From: Thermoprotei archaeon
GTDB taxonomy: Archaea > Thermoproteota > Nitrososphaeria > Geothermarchaeales > JDFR-13
Direction: 5' to 3'
NCBI GenBank assembly: GCA_015661745.1
Contig: DQVL01000105.1
Span: forward strand, 1 to 15,962
Length of the DNA stretch: 15,962 nucleotides
Within the stretch, counting starts at the first letter, position 1. The number at the start of each line of letters is the position of its first letter. Under the pieces are notes generated by a model, which had not been told where the DNA came from, searched no databases, and saw nothing but the letters and a program-made list of their open reading frames with translations. Positions 8,108 through 14,900 of the stretch are shown here, piece by piece. The position numbers were made by a program, and so were the translations under genes.

Positions 8108-8719
8108 TTATCTGAATCCAAAACATATGTAATATGTCTCAGAACTCCTTTTTCGAGAAATTTTTGGTTTATATTTCCTAACTATTTTAAATCTCTTCTT
8201 CAACAGTCTTATTAATGTATGTTCATGTTTTCCTTCGAAAGTTTTCACAACTAGAGAGCCACCGTGCTTAAGCATTTTATCACAGATATATAAAATTCTT
8301 TTATTTATATCGAATATAACCTGAGTATCAATTTCATATACCCCCGTGATGTTAGGTGATGCATCACTTACTATAACATCAACCTTCTTCTCCCCCAATT
8401 TGCTTCTCAATTTCTTAATTATTTCTTCAGAGAATATATCTTCAATTATCACTTCTACATTTGGCTCATTGAATGGCTCGATCTCTTTAATATCTACACC
8501 GATAACTTTTCCATCGAATCCTATAACCTTCGCTATATATTTTATCCATCCCCCTGGTGCAGCTCCAATATCTATTACGTAATCTCCTGATTTGAAGATT
8601 TTATATCGGTTATCTATATCTTTAATTTTAAAATATGCTCTACTTCTTAAATCATATCTCTTGGCCAACTCTGTATATATATCTCTTTTCTTCATTTTCT
8701 TCAGCTTTCTTATATACAA
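8108..8719 (-). CDS. rlmE: FtsJ/RlmE-type rRNA 2'-O-methyltransferase
   Basis: This SAM-dependent 2'-O-ribose methyltransferase of the FtsJ (RrmJ/RlmE) family probably acts on a uridine of 23S rRNA. The family tetrad K-D-K-E is complete. Numbered from the TTG start the residues are Lys31 in RSRAYFKIKDI, Asp119 in VSDASPN, Lys159 in VVKTFEG and Glu194 in SSETYYI. Motif I is VIDIGAAPGGW and the second SAM acidic motif is VIGVDIKEI. At about 200 residues it is close to E. coli RlmE. The start is uncertain: TTG at 8719 follows an AGGT element by about 10 bases, while ATG at 8695 gives MKKRDIYTEL, which also suits the family. The upstream small gene ends only 12 bases before the TTG, implying co-transcription. 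A Trm7-like tRNA substrate cannot be excluded. Confidence 0.9.
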   Translation of the reverse strand: MYIRKLKKMKKRDIYTELAKRYDLRSRAYFKIKDIDNRYKIFKSGDYVIDIGAAPGGWIKYIAKVIGFDGKVIGVDIKEIEPFNEPNVEVIIEDIFSEEIIKKLRSKLGEKKVDVIVSDASPNITGVYEIDTQVIFDINKRILYICDKMLKHGGSLVVKTFEGKHEHTLIRLLKKRFKIVRKYKPKISRKRSSETYYICFGFR

Positions 8720-8731
8720 AAATTTTGTTAC

Positions 8732-8959
8732 CTAACTTTTGGAAACCGCCTGTCTATACATTAGCAAAACCCAATCTTCGAGGTATCTACACTTTAGAAG
8801 GTGCTTAGTATATTTTGAGGAGCATTCGGATTTGTATGCACATAAAATACAGTATAAGTCACTTATGAAATCTACTGCCTGCATTCTAACCTTTGGATCC
8901 GGTTTTTTAATAACCAATGATGGTTTATGTATCTCTTCTTCAGATACTTCTTTTGACAA
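8732..8959 (-). CDS. Small cysteine-containing protein of unknown function
   Basis: This is a 75-residue protein that I do not recognise. An in-frame TAA immediately precedes the TTG at 8959, so no longer form exists. A full GGAGGG ribosome-binding site stands 7 bases upstream, which is strong support that the gene is real. The first 25 residues are charged and probably flexible. Then comes a helical, cysteine-bearing core, DLYCILCAYKSECSSKY followed by HLLKCRYLEDWVLLMYRQ, with a C-x2-C-x5-C pattern and a fourth Cys after 12 residues. This could bind zinc, but that is inference. There is no signal peptide and no clear membrane helix. It sits between the TFB-like gene (82 bases upstream) and ftsJ (12 bases downstream), so a role in transcription or ribosome biogenesis is possible but unproven. 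Confidence 0.7.
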   Translation of the reverse strand: MSKEVSEEEIHKPSLVIKKPDPKVRMQAVDFISDLYCILCAYKSECSSKYTKHLLKCRYLEDWVLLMYRQAVSKS

Positions 8960-8966
8960 TTACATT

Positions 8967-8972
8967 CCCTCC
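8967..8972 (-). promoter_or_regulatory. Shine-Dalgarno site of the 75-residue gene
   Basis: GGAGGG on the minus strand lies 7 bases before the TTG at 8959. It is one of the strongest ribosome-binding sites in the window and fixes the unusual start codon. Confidence 0.75.
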
Positions 8973-9010
8973 ATTATAATATTTGTCTATACATCCTTTT
9001 ATTTGCAGTG

Positions 9011-9025
9011 ATAATAATATAATAT
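9011..9025 (-). promoter_or_regulatory. Candidate promoter for the 75-residue gene and ftsJ
   Basis: The minus strand reads ATATTATATTATTAT in the 82-base gap after the TFB-like gene. A start site about 26 bases downstream would leave a leader of about 30 bases carrying the GGAGGG site. The evidence is position and composition only. Confidence 0.3.
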
Positions 9026-9041
9026 GTTTTGTTAGTCATGT

Positions 9042-9845
9042 TTATATATATATTTCAATGGTTAACTCTCTAAGAACTTCCTTAACTGCATTTCTTATTG
9101 GTACTTCTGAAACATCAACTATTTCAGATACTCTTCGTAATGTAATATTTTCTTTTCCATTGTTTCTTTTTAGTAGTCGATATGCTATGTAAGCAACCGT
9201 CGTATATACTGTTTTGGGGCTTTTTCTTCTTATTACACCATGTCTTTTAATTTCATTAATTAGTTTTTCCATTAGATAATCTACTCCATCATCGTATCCA
9301 AATTCACCATAGAAAAGAGAAAATATTTCTCTTTCATCAAGTCTATATTTCAATGTAACGTTTGCTAGTTTAAGCACATTTTTTATTACCCTTCTAAATT
9401 TTTTAGTATTGAACTTAGGGTCGAGTAAAATAAATTCTTTTATACTTCGTTTATCAAAGGAATTATATCTGTTTGAGACATATAGTAATGCTAAAGCTAA
9501 ATATTTTCTGTTCCACCTTCCCTTGTTAATGACTCTATGTAATAGTATTTTAGCTACACGTATATCAACTGATGGTAAAGATAAGGCTTCTCCATATTTT
9601 TCTATGTAATCCTTCACTTCTTCCAGTAGATTCTCCCTGTAATTTCTATATTGTTTAACAATCTTTTTTTTACTTTTTATTTCCACATCATCTTTAGAAG
9701 GTTCTTTCTTATATGGTTTATAGTACCGTCGCTCTTTATCCAGGATTATATATCCACAGGCTTTGCAAATATATTCGCCTGTATGTCTACTATAAATTAT
9801 ATCTTTACTTCTACATATGGGGCAATCAATAATATTCCCTCTCAT
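9042..9845 (-). CDS. Divergent TFB-like transcription initiation factor
   Basis: TFB bridges the TATA-binding protein and RNA polymerase at archaeal promoters. This 267-residue protein has an N-terminal zinc ribbon (C8-P-I-C11 and C27-K-A-C30-G) followed by two cyclin-like repeats. The second repeat is the better conserved: RKSPKTVYTTVAYIAYRLL and VDVSEVPIRNAVKEVLREL match the core and recognition helix of TFB. The segment after the ribbon (ILDKERRYYKPYKKEPSKDD) lacks the GPEWRAF-type B-reader motif of standard TFBs and is replaced by Lys-rich sequence. The first repeat is poorly conserved. It is also shorter than usual TFB (about 300). Its place directly after gar1, with an ATGA overlap at 9842-9845, is where tfb stands in several archaea. 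It may therefore be the native tfb in decayed form or a specialised paralogue; a complete TFB may be encoded elsewhere. Confidence 0.78.
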   Translation of the reverse strand: MRGNIIDCPICRSKDIIYSRHTGEYICKACGYIILDKERRYYKPYKKEPSKDDVEIKSKKKIVKQYRNYRENLLEEVKDYIEKYGEALSLPSVDIRVAKILLHRVINKGRWNRKYLALALLYVSNRYNSFDKRSIKEFILLDPKFNTKKFRRVIKNVLKLANVTLKYRLDEREIFSLFYGEFGYDDGVDYLMEKLINEIKRHGVIRRKSPKTVYTTVAYIAYRLLKRNNGKENITLRRVSEIVDVSEVPIRNAVKEVLRELTIEIYI

Positions 9846-10072
9846 TTTACTCTTAATACATAAATTTCTTTTCCTACATATTTTTCTGGTTTGTTTACTA
9901 GAGGCTTAATAACCAGGTACGGCTTATTTATAGGTCCTATTACATCCGTCACAACCCCTATTTTCCTCTTTCTATCATCATATATTGATGTATTTAACGG
10001 CACCATCCTCTTTGACTCAGCTACAAACACTTTAAATTTTGTATAGTGAACTATTTTCCCAATATTTTTCAT
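9842..10072 (-). CDS. gar1: H/ACA RNP protein Gar1-like
   Basis: Gar1 is a small beta-barrel protein of the H/ACA ribonucleoprotein. It binds the pseudouridine synthase Cbf5 and promotes turnover of RNA-guided pseudouridylation of rRNA. The 76 residues are typical for archaeal Gar1. Recognisable elements are VPLNTSIYDDRKRKIGVVTDVIGPINKPYLVIKP, where the GxVxDVxGPxxxPY pattern is the family hallmark. The start ATG at 10072 overlaps the stop of the SRP19 gene (ATGA). A GGAGGAGG run at 10073-10080 provides the ribosome-binding site. The stop overlaps the start of the TFB-like gene by ATGA. Translation of these genes is therefore probably coupled. Confidence 0.9.
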   Translation of the reverse strand: MKNIGKIVHYTKFKVFVAESKRMVPLNTSIYDDRKRKIGVVTDVIGPINKPYLVIKPLVNKPEKYVGKEIYVLRVK

Positions 10073-10365
10073 CCTCCTCCCCTACTTCTCCTCATTTCAT
10101 ACCCTATCTTATCAATTAATTTAGATTTATTAATATCCTGTGGTTTTTTCACTATTATATATCCAGACTCAATCCACCAACATGCTGGATATCTAGCTTT
10201 TTTAATGTCGATGATCTCAAGACCTAATTTTTCAGCGGCTTCTTTAAGTTCATTTAGTGTAGGTTTTTGTATTGCTTTATTTATAGGAAGTCTCCTCCCC
10301 CTTTTTCTGGATATTTTTCTATGGAAGTATACACTCCATATTATATATACATCCTTTAATCTCAT
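10069..10365 (-). CDS. srp19: Signal recognition particle 19 kDa protein SRP19
   Basis: SRP19 binds the helix 6 and helix 8 loops of 7S SRP RNA and helps SRP54 assemble for co-translational membrane targeting. The 98-residue protein shows the family core: DVYIIWSVYFHRKISRKRGRRLP near the N-terminus (the Y-x-D/P-R-K-x-GR-P pattern in modified form), LKEAAEKLGLE, and a segment ending in Lys/Arg-rich sequence. Archaeal SRP19 is usually about 90-100 residues. The start ATG at 10365 overlaps the S8e stop (ATGA), and the stop overlaps the gar1 start. The last residues, RGGG, are encoded by the ribosome-binding site of gar1 and may carry no function of their own. Confidence 0.92.
   Translation of the reverse strand: MRLKDVYIIWSVYFHRKISRKRGRRLPINKAIQKPTLNELKEAAEKLGLEIIDIKKARYPACWWIESGYIIVKKPQDINKSKLIDKIGYEMRRSRGGG
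10073..10080 (-). promoter_or_regulatory. Shine-Dalgarno site of gar1 inside the SRP19 reading frame
   Basis: GGAGGAGG on the minus strand ends directly at the ATG at 10072, with its distal GGAGG 3 bases from it. The same bases encode the final glycines of SRP19, so the site also dictates that protein's tail. Confidence 0.6.
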
Positions 10366-10754
10366 GTCTTCTTTCTTATTAATACTGCGTTAATTAGTCC
10401 ATCCTGTCCAGGTCTTGAAGTAACTATTGCTTCTCCATATTTTGTCTCGATTATTGCTCCCTTTGTAATAACACCCCTTCTTGAGTAATCTCTATTTGCT
10501 CTATTCTCTACCACATGAAGTATCTCGGTTCTTATAACCTGTTTCTCATCCGGTATTACCAGGTTAACATATTTTTCTCTTAGTAATCTTAGTTTAATAT
10601 TTCCTCCTTTTGTCCGTATCACCTTTATTTTTTTATCTCCAAGTAATGTTTCTGACGGGAACCTACCCAATTCATACTTTCTTTTCTTTCTCCAAATTCT
10701 CCTCCTTCCACCCGTCTTTTTCTTTTTATGAAGATCCCAATGAACTATGCCCAT
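10362..10754 (-). CDS. rps8e: 30S ribosomal protein S8e
   Basis: This is a small-subunit ribosomal protein shared by archaea and eukaryotes. The 130 residues match archaeal S8e. The N-terminus WDLHKKKKTGGRRRIWRKKRKYELGRFPSETLLG is the S8e hallmark, and GGNIKLRLLREKYVNL plus NRDYSRRGVITKGAIIETKYGEAIVTSRPGQDGLINAVLI is the conserved second half. The start ATG at 10754 has a GGGGG-rich ribosome-binding site at about 10762-10768. It heads the ATGA-coupled run S8e, SRP19, Gar1, TFB-like. The 65-base gap before it after scpB probably carries its own promoter, so abundant S8e expression need not depend on the scp genes. Confidence 0.97.
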   Translation of the reverse strand: MGIVHWDLHKKKKTGGRRRIWRKKRKYELGRFPSETLLGDKKIKVIRTKGGNIKLRLLREKYVNLVIPDEKQVIRTEILHVVENRANRDYSRRGVITKGAIIETKYGEAIVTSRPGQDGLINAVLIRKKT

Positions 10755-10794
10755 ATTAATACCCCCTCTTTTATCATTATCATACGGTAGGATA

Positions 10795-10802
10795 ATTAAA
10801 TA
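10795..10802 (-). promoter_or_regulatory. Candidate TATA box of the rps8e operon
   Basis: The minus strand reads TATTTAAT in the gap between scpB and rps8e. A start site about 26 bases on, near 10771, would leave a short leader holding the GAGGGGG ribosome-binding site. This is inferred from position only. The overlapping inverted repeat (10799-10816) is too weak to count as a terminator. Confidence 0.3.
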
Positions 10803-10819
10803 GATTTATTTCTATTAAA

Positions 10820-11329
10820 TCATTCTCCGAGATTATAAGTTTTTCTTCTCCTTATTATATACGCCTCTGCTTCAGGTCTTAAATAAACCATCTTTTTTTT
10901 GTCTCTGGTAACAATTGATATGAATCCCCATTTTCTCAATTTTTTTATGTCTCTATATATATAGGGACCAAATAAGCTTCTTAGATCTTTTAAATATGCT
11001 TCTTTATTCTTATATAAATAAGCTATTACAAGTTTTTGTCTGTTATTCAAAGGTGGCGGTTCAATTATATTAATAACATACTCAAGGTATTTATCTACTA
11101 TTGTAAGATAGTAATATCCCCTTCGTCTAGCTATCTTAACTCCTTTATGCTTTCTATTAAATTCTTCCATAAATTTTGTAAGCCATCCATCAAGATCTTT
11201 TTTGCTAATATCTAATATCTTTGCTAAACGGTCTTTAGATATCGGTCTGGGACTTGAAAAGAAGATTGCCTCTAAAACTCCATAATCAATAGTTTTTTCG
11301 GATGATGATCTCCTCGACATAGTTATCAT
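10820..11329 (-). CDS. scpB: ScpB-like segregation and condensation protein
   Basis: ScpB is the second accessory (kite) subunit of the SMC-ScpAB condensin, a dimer of winged-helix domains that clamps ScpA. The protein has about 166-169 residues. It begins YGVLEAIFFSSPRPISKDRLAKILDIS, close to the LEALLFxSxxPxSxxxLAxxL pattern of ScpB. A second winged helix is suggested by NNRQKLVIAYLYKNKEAYLKDLRSLFGPYIYRDIKKLRKWGFI. The order SMC-ScpA-ScpB confirms it. The start is ambiguous: ATG at 11329 or at 11320, with GGAG at 11331-11334 favouring 11320. The gene overlaps scpA by about 35-44 bases. Confidence 0.85.
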   Translation of the reverse strand: MITMSRRSSSEKTIDYGVLEAIFFSSPRPISKDRLAKILDISKKDLDGWLTKFMEEFNRKHKGVKIARRRGYYYLTIVDKYLEYVINIIEPPPLNNRQKLVIAYLYKNKEAYLKDLRSLFGPYIYRDIKKLRKWGFISIVTRDKKKMVYLRPEAEAYIIRRRKTYNLGE

Positions 11330-11924
11330 GCTCCATCAATTCTATTTCTATAATTTCTTCATGTGCAAGAAATAACATAGCATATAATAGATATAGAGGG
11401 TCAATCCCATGTTTCAGACCAAGTCTGGATAAATCACTAAATAAGATCGGTATTTTCTCTTTTTCTAGAAGCTCTAGTATAAAGGCTCTAGCTATTTTTA
11501 ATTTATTCTCCAAATTTTTTCTAAACTCCTCTATCCTAATCTCCCTAACATTCCTCTCCATTTTTTTGCTGACCTCTCTTTCTAGGAGTTCATTCAATTG
11601 TTCCAGAAGGTCTGAAATATCAATAAGATATTTCTGCGGAGTATATTCTATTTTTACTTGGGGTATAACTATGTCAAATGTTTTTGGTTGACTAAGGTCT
11701 CTAGGCTTATTTTTATATCTAATTATTCTTTCTATTTCATCGATCTTCCTGCTATATATATAGGCTGCGTTGTCGGCAGCTATCCCTGCAATAACTAGAT
11801 TAAAATATTCTTTAAGAATTGTATATACTTTATCAAGCTCTGCCTTTATATTAATTTTCCATGGATTAAGCTTTCTAAGGTTTTCTATAGTCTCTAAGAG
11901 TATAATCTTATCCTTTAATGGCAT
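11286..11924 (-). CDS. scpA: ScpA-like kleisin
   Basis: ScpA is the kleisin subunit that bridges the two SMC heads. The protein has 212 residues. Near the N-terminus it carries LRKLNPWKINIKAELDKVYTIL, matching the ScpA NPW-D-I pattern, and a helical bundle that would bind the SMC neck. The long middle (RYKNKPRDLSQPKTFDIVIPQVKI) is probably the flexible ScpB-binding linker. The C-terminal winged-helix region ends LFLAHEEIIEIELMEHDNYVEEIIIRK, where the kleisin contacts the SMC cap. The start ATG at 11924 has a strong GGGGAGG site 6 bases upstream. The gene begins 2 bases after the SMC stop and overlaps scpB, so the three are co-transcribed. Confidence 0.84.
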   Translation of the reverse strand: MPLKDKIILLETIENLRKLNPWKINIKAELDKVYTILKEYFNLVIAGIAADNAAYIYSRKIDEIERIIRYKNKPRDLSQPKTFDIVIPQVKIEYTPQKYLIDISDLLEQLNELLEREVSKKMERNVREIRIEEFRKNLENKLKIARAFILELLEKEKIPILFSDLSRLGLKHGIDPLYLLYAMLFLAHEEIIEIELMEHDNYVEEIIIRKNY

Positions 11925-11926
11925 CT

Positions 11927-14900
11927 TTATCCTCCCCTTATTTTATCTAAAAACTCCCTCTTTATGGGGAATACACGACTATGTTGATTTGTAAATGTAA
12001 CAGGGATTATAATATCAGCAATGTTTATCATACTGTCATGACCAGGTAATGTTACAAGTGTTATCTGGCTGTATTTGCGTTGGGCTTTAATTATGTTTGC
12101 AATATCGTCTACTACTCTTAAATCCATGTGAGCATCGATCTCATCTAGTATGAAGACGGCGTCTTTATTTACAGAGTATATACTAAGTAGTAATAAAAGG
12201 ATAAGTGAAGTTTTCTCACCTCCACTTGCTGTAGATAGTAGAATTTTAGGTTTTCCTAAAAACTGTACATAAACTAGGACGTCACTATCTATATCTCCAT
12301 CCCTCTCTAATCGAATTTCGACCTCCCCATCTGGATATACTTCTTTAAACATTTTGTAGAATCTTTCTTTAATGTCCTTAAAACCTCTATAGAATATATC
12401 TTCTCTTTTATTATCTATCTCATTTATAAAGTTCAATATCTCCTCCTTCTCTCTAATTAATTCATCCCTCCTCATACTGTACACTTTATAGGGTTCTAAT
12501 CTTTCCAAATACCATTTTTCAACTAACTCGGATGATTGAGGGAGCTTCTTTAATTCATCCTCTAGAGTGTTATAAATCCTTTTTGCTTCATCTTTATCCA
12601 TTAACTGTATCAGTTTACCATGATATTCTTCTAACTTTGATTTTAAATCATCTATTGTCCGTTGTAACATTAACATGTTTCCTTTGGTTATACTTCTTTT
12701 TTCTTTAATTCTAATCTCATGTGCTCTTAATTTTTTTATGTTATTTAGTATTTTTGAGATTTGTTCGTTTATCTTCGTATTTAGTTTACGATATTTTTGT
12801 AGTTTGTTTCCTATATTTTTAAGTTCCTTCATTTTCCTAGCTTTTTCCTGTCTAATACGCTTTAATTCTAGAGACGTTTCCCTGATTTTTTCAACAAGTT
12901 GTGGTATATCTTTTTCTAGGTTTTCAATATTCCTCTTTAATTTCTCAATTTTAGATAGTCTTTCCCTATTAAGTTTTCTAAATATATCAATTCTGCCTCT
13001 TAATTTTGCGATTTCTCCATCTATATTATGTATCTCTCTTGTTAGTTCTTCAATTTCTTTTCGAATCAGTTTTCGGTCTTCGACGATAGCTTCGATTTTT
13101 CGGTCTAATTCACTTATTCTATGAGATATTTCATTATCCCCTGATTTGATCTCTTCATATCCTCTTAACATATCTTCCTTAAGTTTCTTTTTAGTTTCCA
13201 AATGTTTGATTATGTTGCTAAAGAATTTAATGTTCTTATTAATGAAATTTATTGTTAGTTTCAATGTCATGGTTTTTGATAACAGATTAGTCTCTTCCTT
13301 TTTCATGTCATCTAATGTTTTCTTGAGCTTAACTAGATATTCCTCCCTCTTATTTATTATGCTTAGGAATTTGTTTCTTACATTTAAGATTGTATCTATG
13401 TCCCTAGGAAGCTTGATTAATATCTTCCCGGGGCTTATAACTCCTCCTTTGTATATGAGGAACGCTCCATCGGTATGGATTGCTCTTTTACCCTTATTTA
13501 CGGTATCTAATGCTTCATCGATCCCATTCACTCGATTTATATCTCCAAATAGGTTTATTAGAAGATTCTCGATTTTCTTTGGGTATTTTAGAATATAGAT
13601 TACCGATGTGTCGTCTAAATCTTTGGTGGCCTCTACATTAGATATTTTTACGTGTATCTCTTTACCTAGGTCTCTAGCTATCTCAAGAACTTTTAGGGCT
13701 GTATCCCGGTCTTTAACTACAATGCTATACCATCCTTTTATATCGATATCCCTTAAGAGGGATAGTGTGGTTTTTGGTCCTTTTATTAAGTCGGAAAGAA
13801 CGCCGTATACCCCATCAACTCTTATTTTACTTGCTACTTCAATAACTCTATTAGCATCTTTATAATACTTGTTTTCATGGATCCCGTCAAGAGCAACATG
13901 GTTAAGTATATAATCTAACTTATTAAGTAATTTATATGCATTAGATATCTCATTTTCTACTCTGTCAATCTTCCTCTTATATTCTCTAATCCTCTTTTTA
14001 TGCTTATCAAGGTATTCTTTGATTCTTTTTATCTCGGACATATGTTCTCTACGTTTTGCCTTCAGTTTCTCTATTGATTTTTGATAGTTTTTTATCCTTC
14101 TATTAATGTCTTCTATTTCAGCCATAATTTCATTTTTCCTAGATCTAATTAATTCTATTTCTAAAAGTTTCTTTAGATTTTTATCAATGTCTTCTTTATA
14201 TGTATTGAGAAGACTCCTTTTAGTTTTTTCAAGGGTTTCAAGGGTGCTTTCAATTTCCTCGATTTTCTTTATTTTGGAGTTTATCTCATTCCTCAATCTA
14301 TCCCTTTCTTTTTCAAATGTGTTTAGTATTTTCAAGGTATTTTTTATTTCACGAGCCTCTTCTCTAGTCTTATTTCTCTCTTCAATTATATTATTCTTTA
14401 AATAGTTGATTTCCATCTTTATACGTGTCAATTTACCTTCTCTTAAGTCTCTAATTAATCTGTTTTCTGAATTGATAAGTTCAAGGATCTCTCTATTTAA
14501 AGTCCTTGATTGCCCTTCATATGTTTCATACGTATCTAGTATTTTAGATGCTTTTATACGTAAAGTTTCAAGTTTTTCTTCAAGAATATTTAGCTTGGTC
14601 TTTATTCTGCCCTCTTTTTTAGCAAGTTTCTTATCTATTTCAATATATCTCCTTATTTTATCTGATAGTTCCTTATGTTTCTCACTCAATATATACCTAT
14701 CGATAATTGATTTTAATGAATTTATATTGTATATCGTGTCATACGAAACAAGTAGGTCTCTAAATTCATAAATTATTTTCTGCATTTCTTGATAATTTGC
14801 CTGTATTCCTTCTAGTTTAGCCTCCGCCTCTTTAAGCCTCTCTATAGCTTCTTTCCGTTTTTGATTATATTGTTTTATTCCCAGTGCTTCATGTATTATA

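Noticed and set aside
9042..9060. AT repeat (TATATATATA) as a microsatellite or att site
   Set aside because: It is short, encodes the IEIYI end of the TFB-like protein, and has no partner repeat in the window.
8739..9192. Plus-strand frames of 90 and 69 codons over the small gene and TFB-like gene
   Set aside because: They overlap genes with clear motifs or a perfect ribosome-binding site on the other strand and show no protein-family features.
10799..10816. Inverted repeat AATAGA / TCTATT after scpB as a terminator
   Set aside because: The stem has six base pairs with only one G-C pair and no T-run follows; archaeal termination does not need hairpins.
12675..14771. Several long plus-strand reading frames antisense to smc (up to about 150 codons)
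   Set aside because: They are composed of Ser/Phe/Leu/Ile-rich sequence expected from the reverse complement of Lys/Glu-rich coiled coil, with no motifs or ribosome-binding sites.
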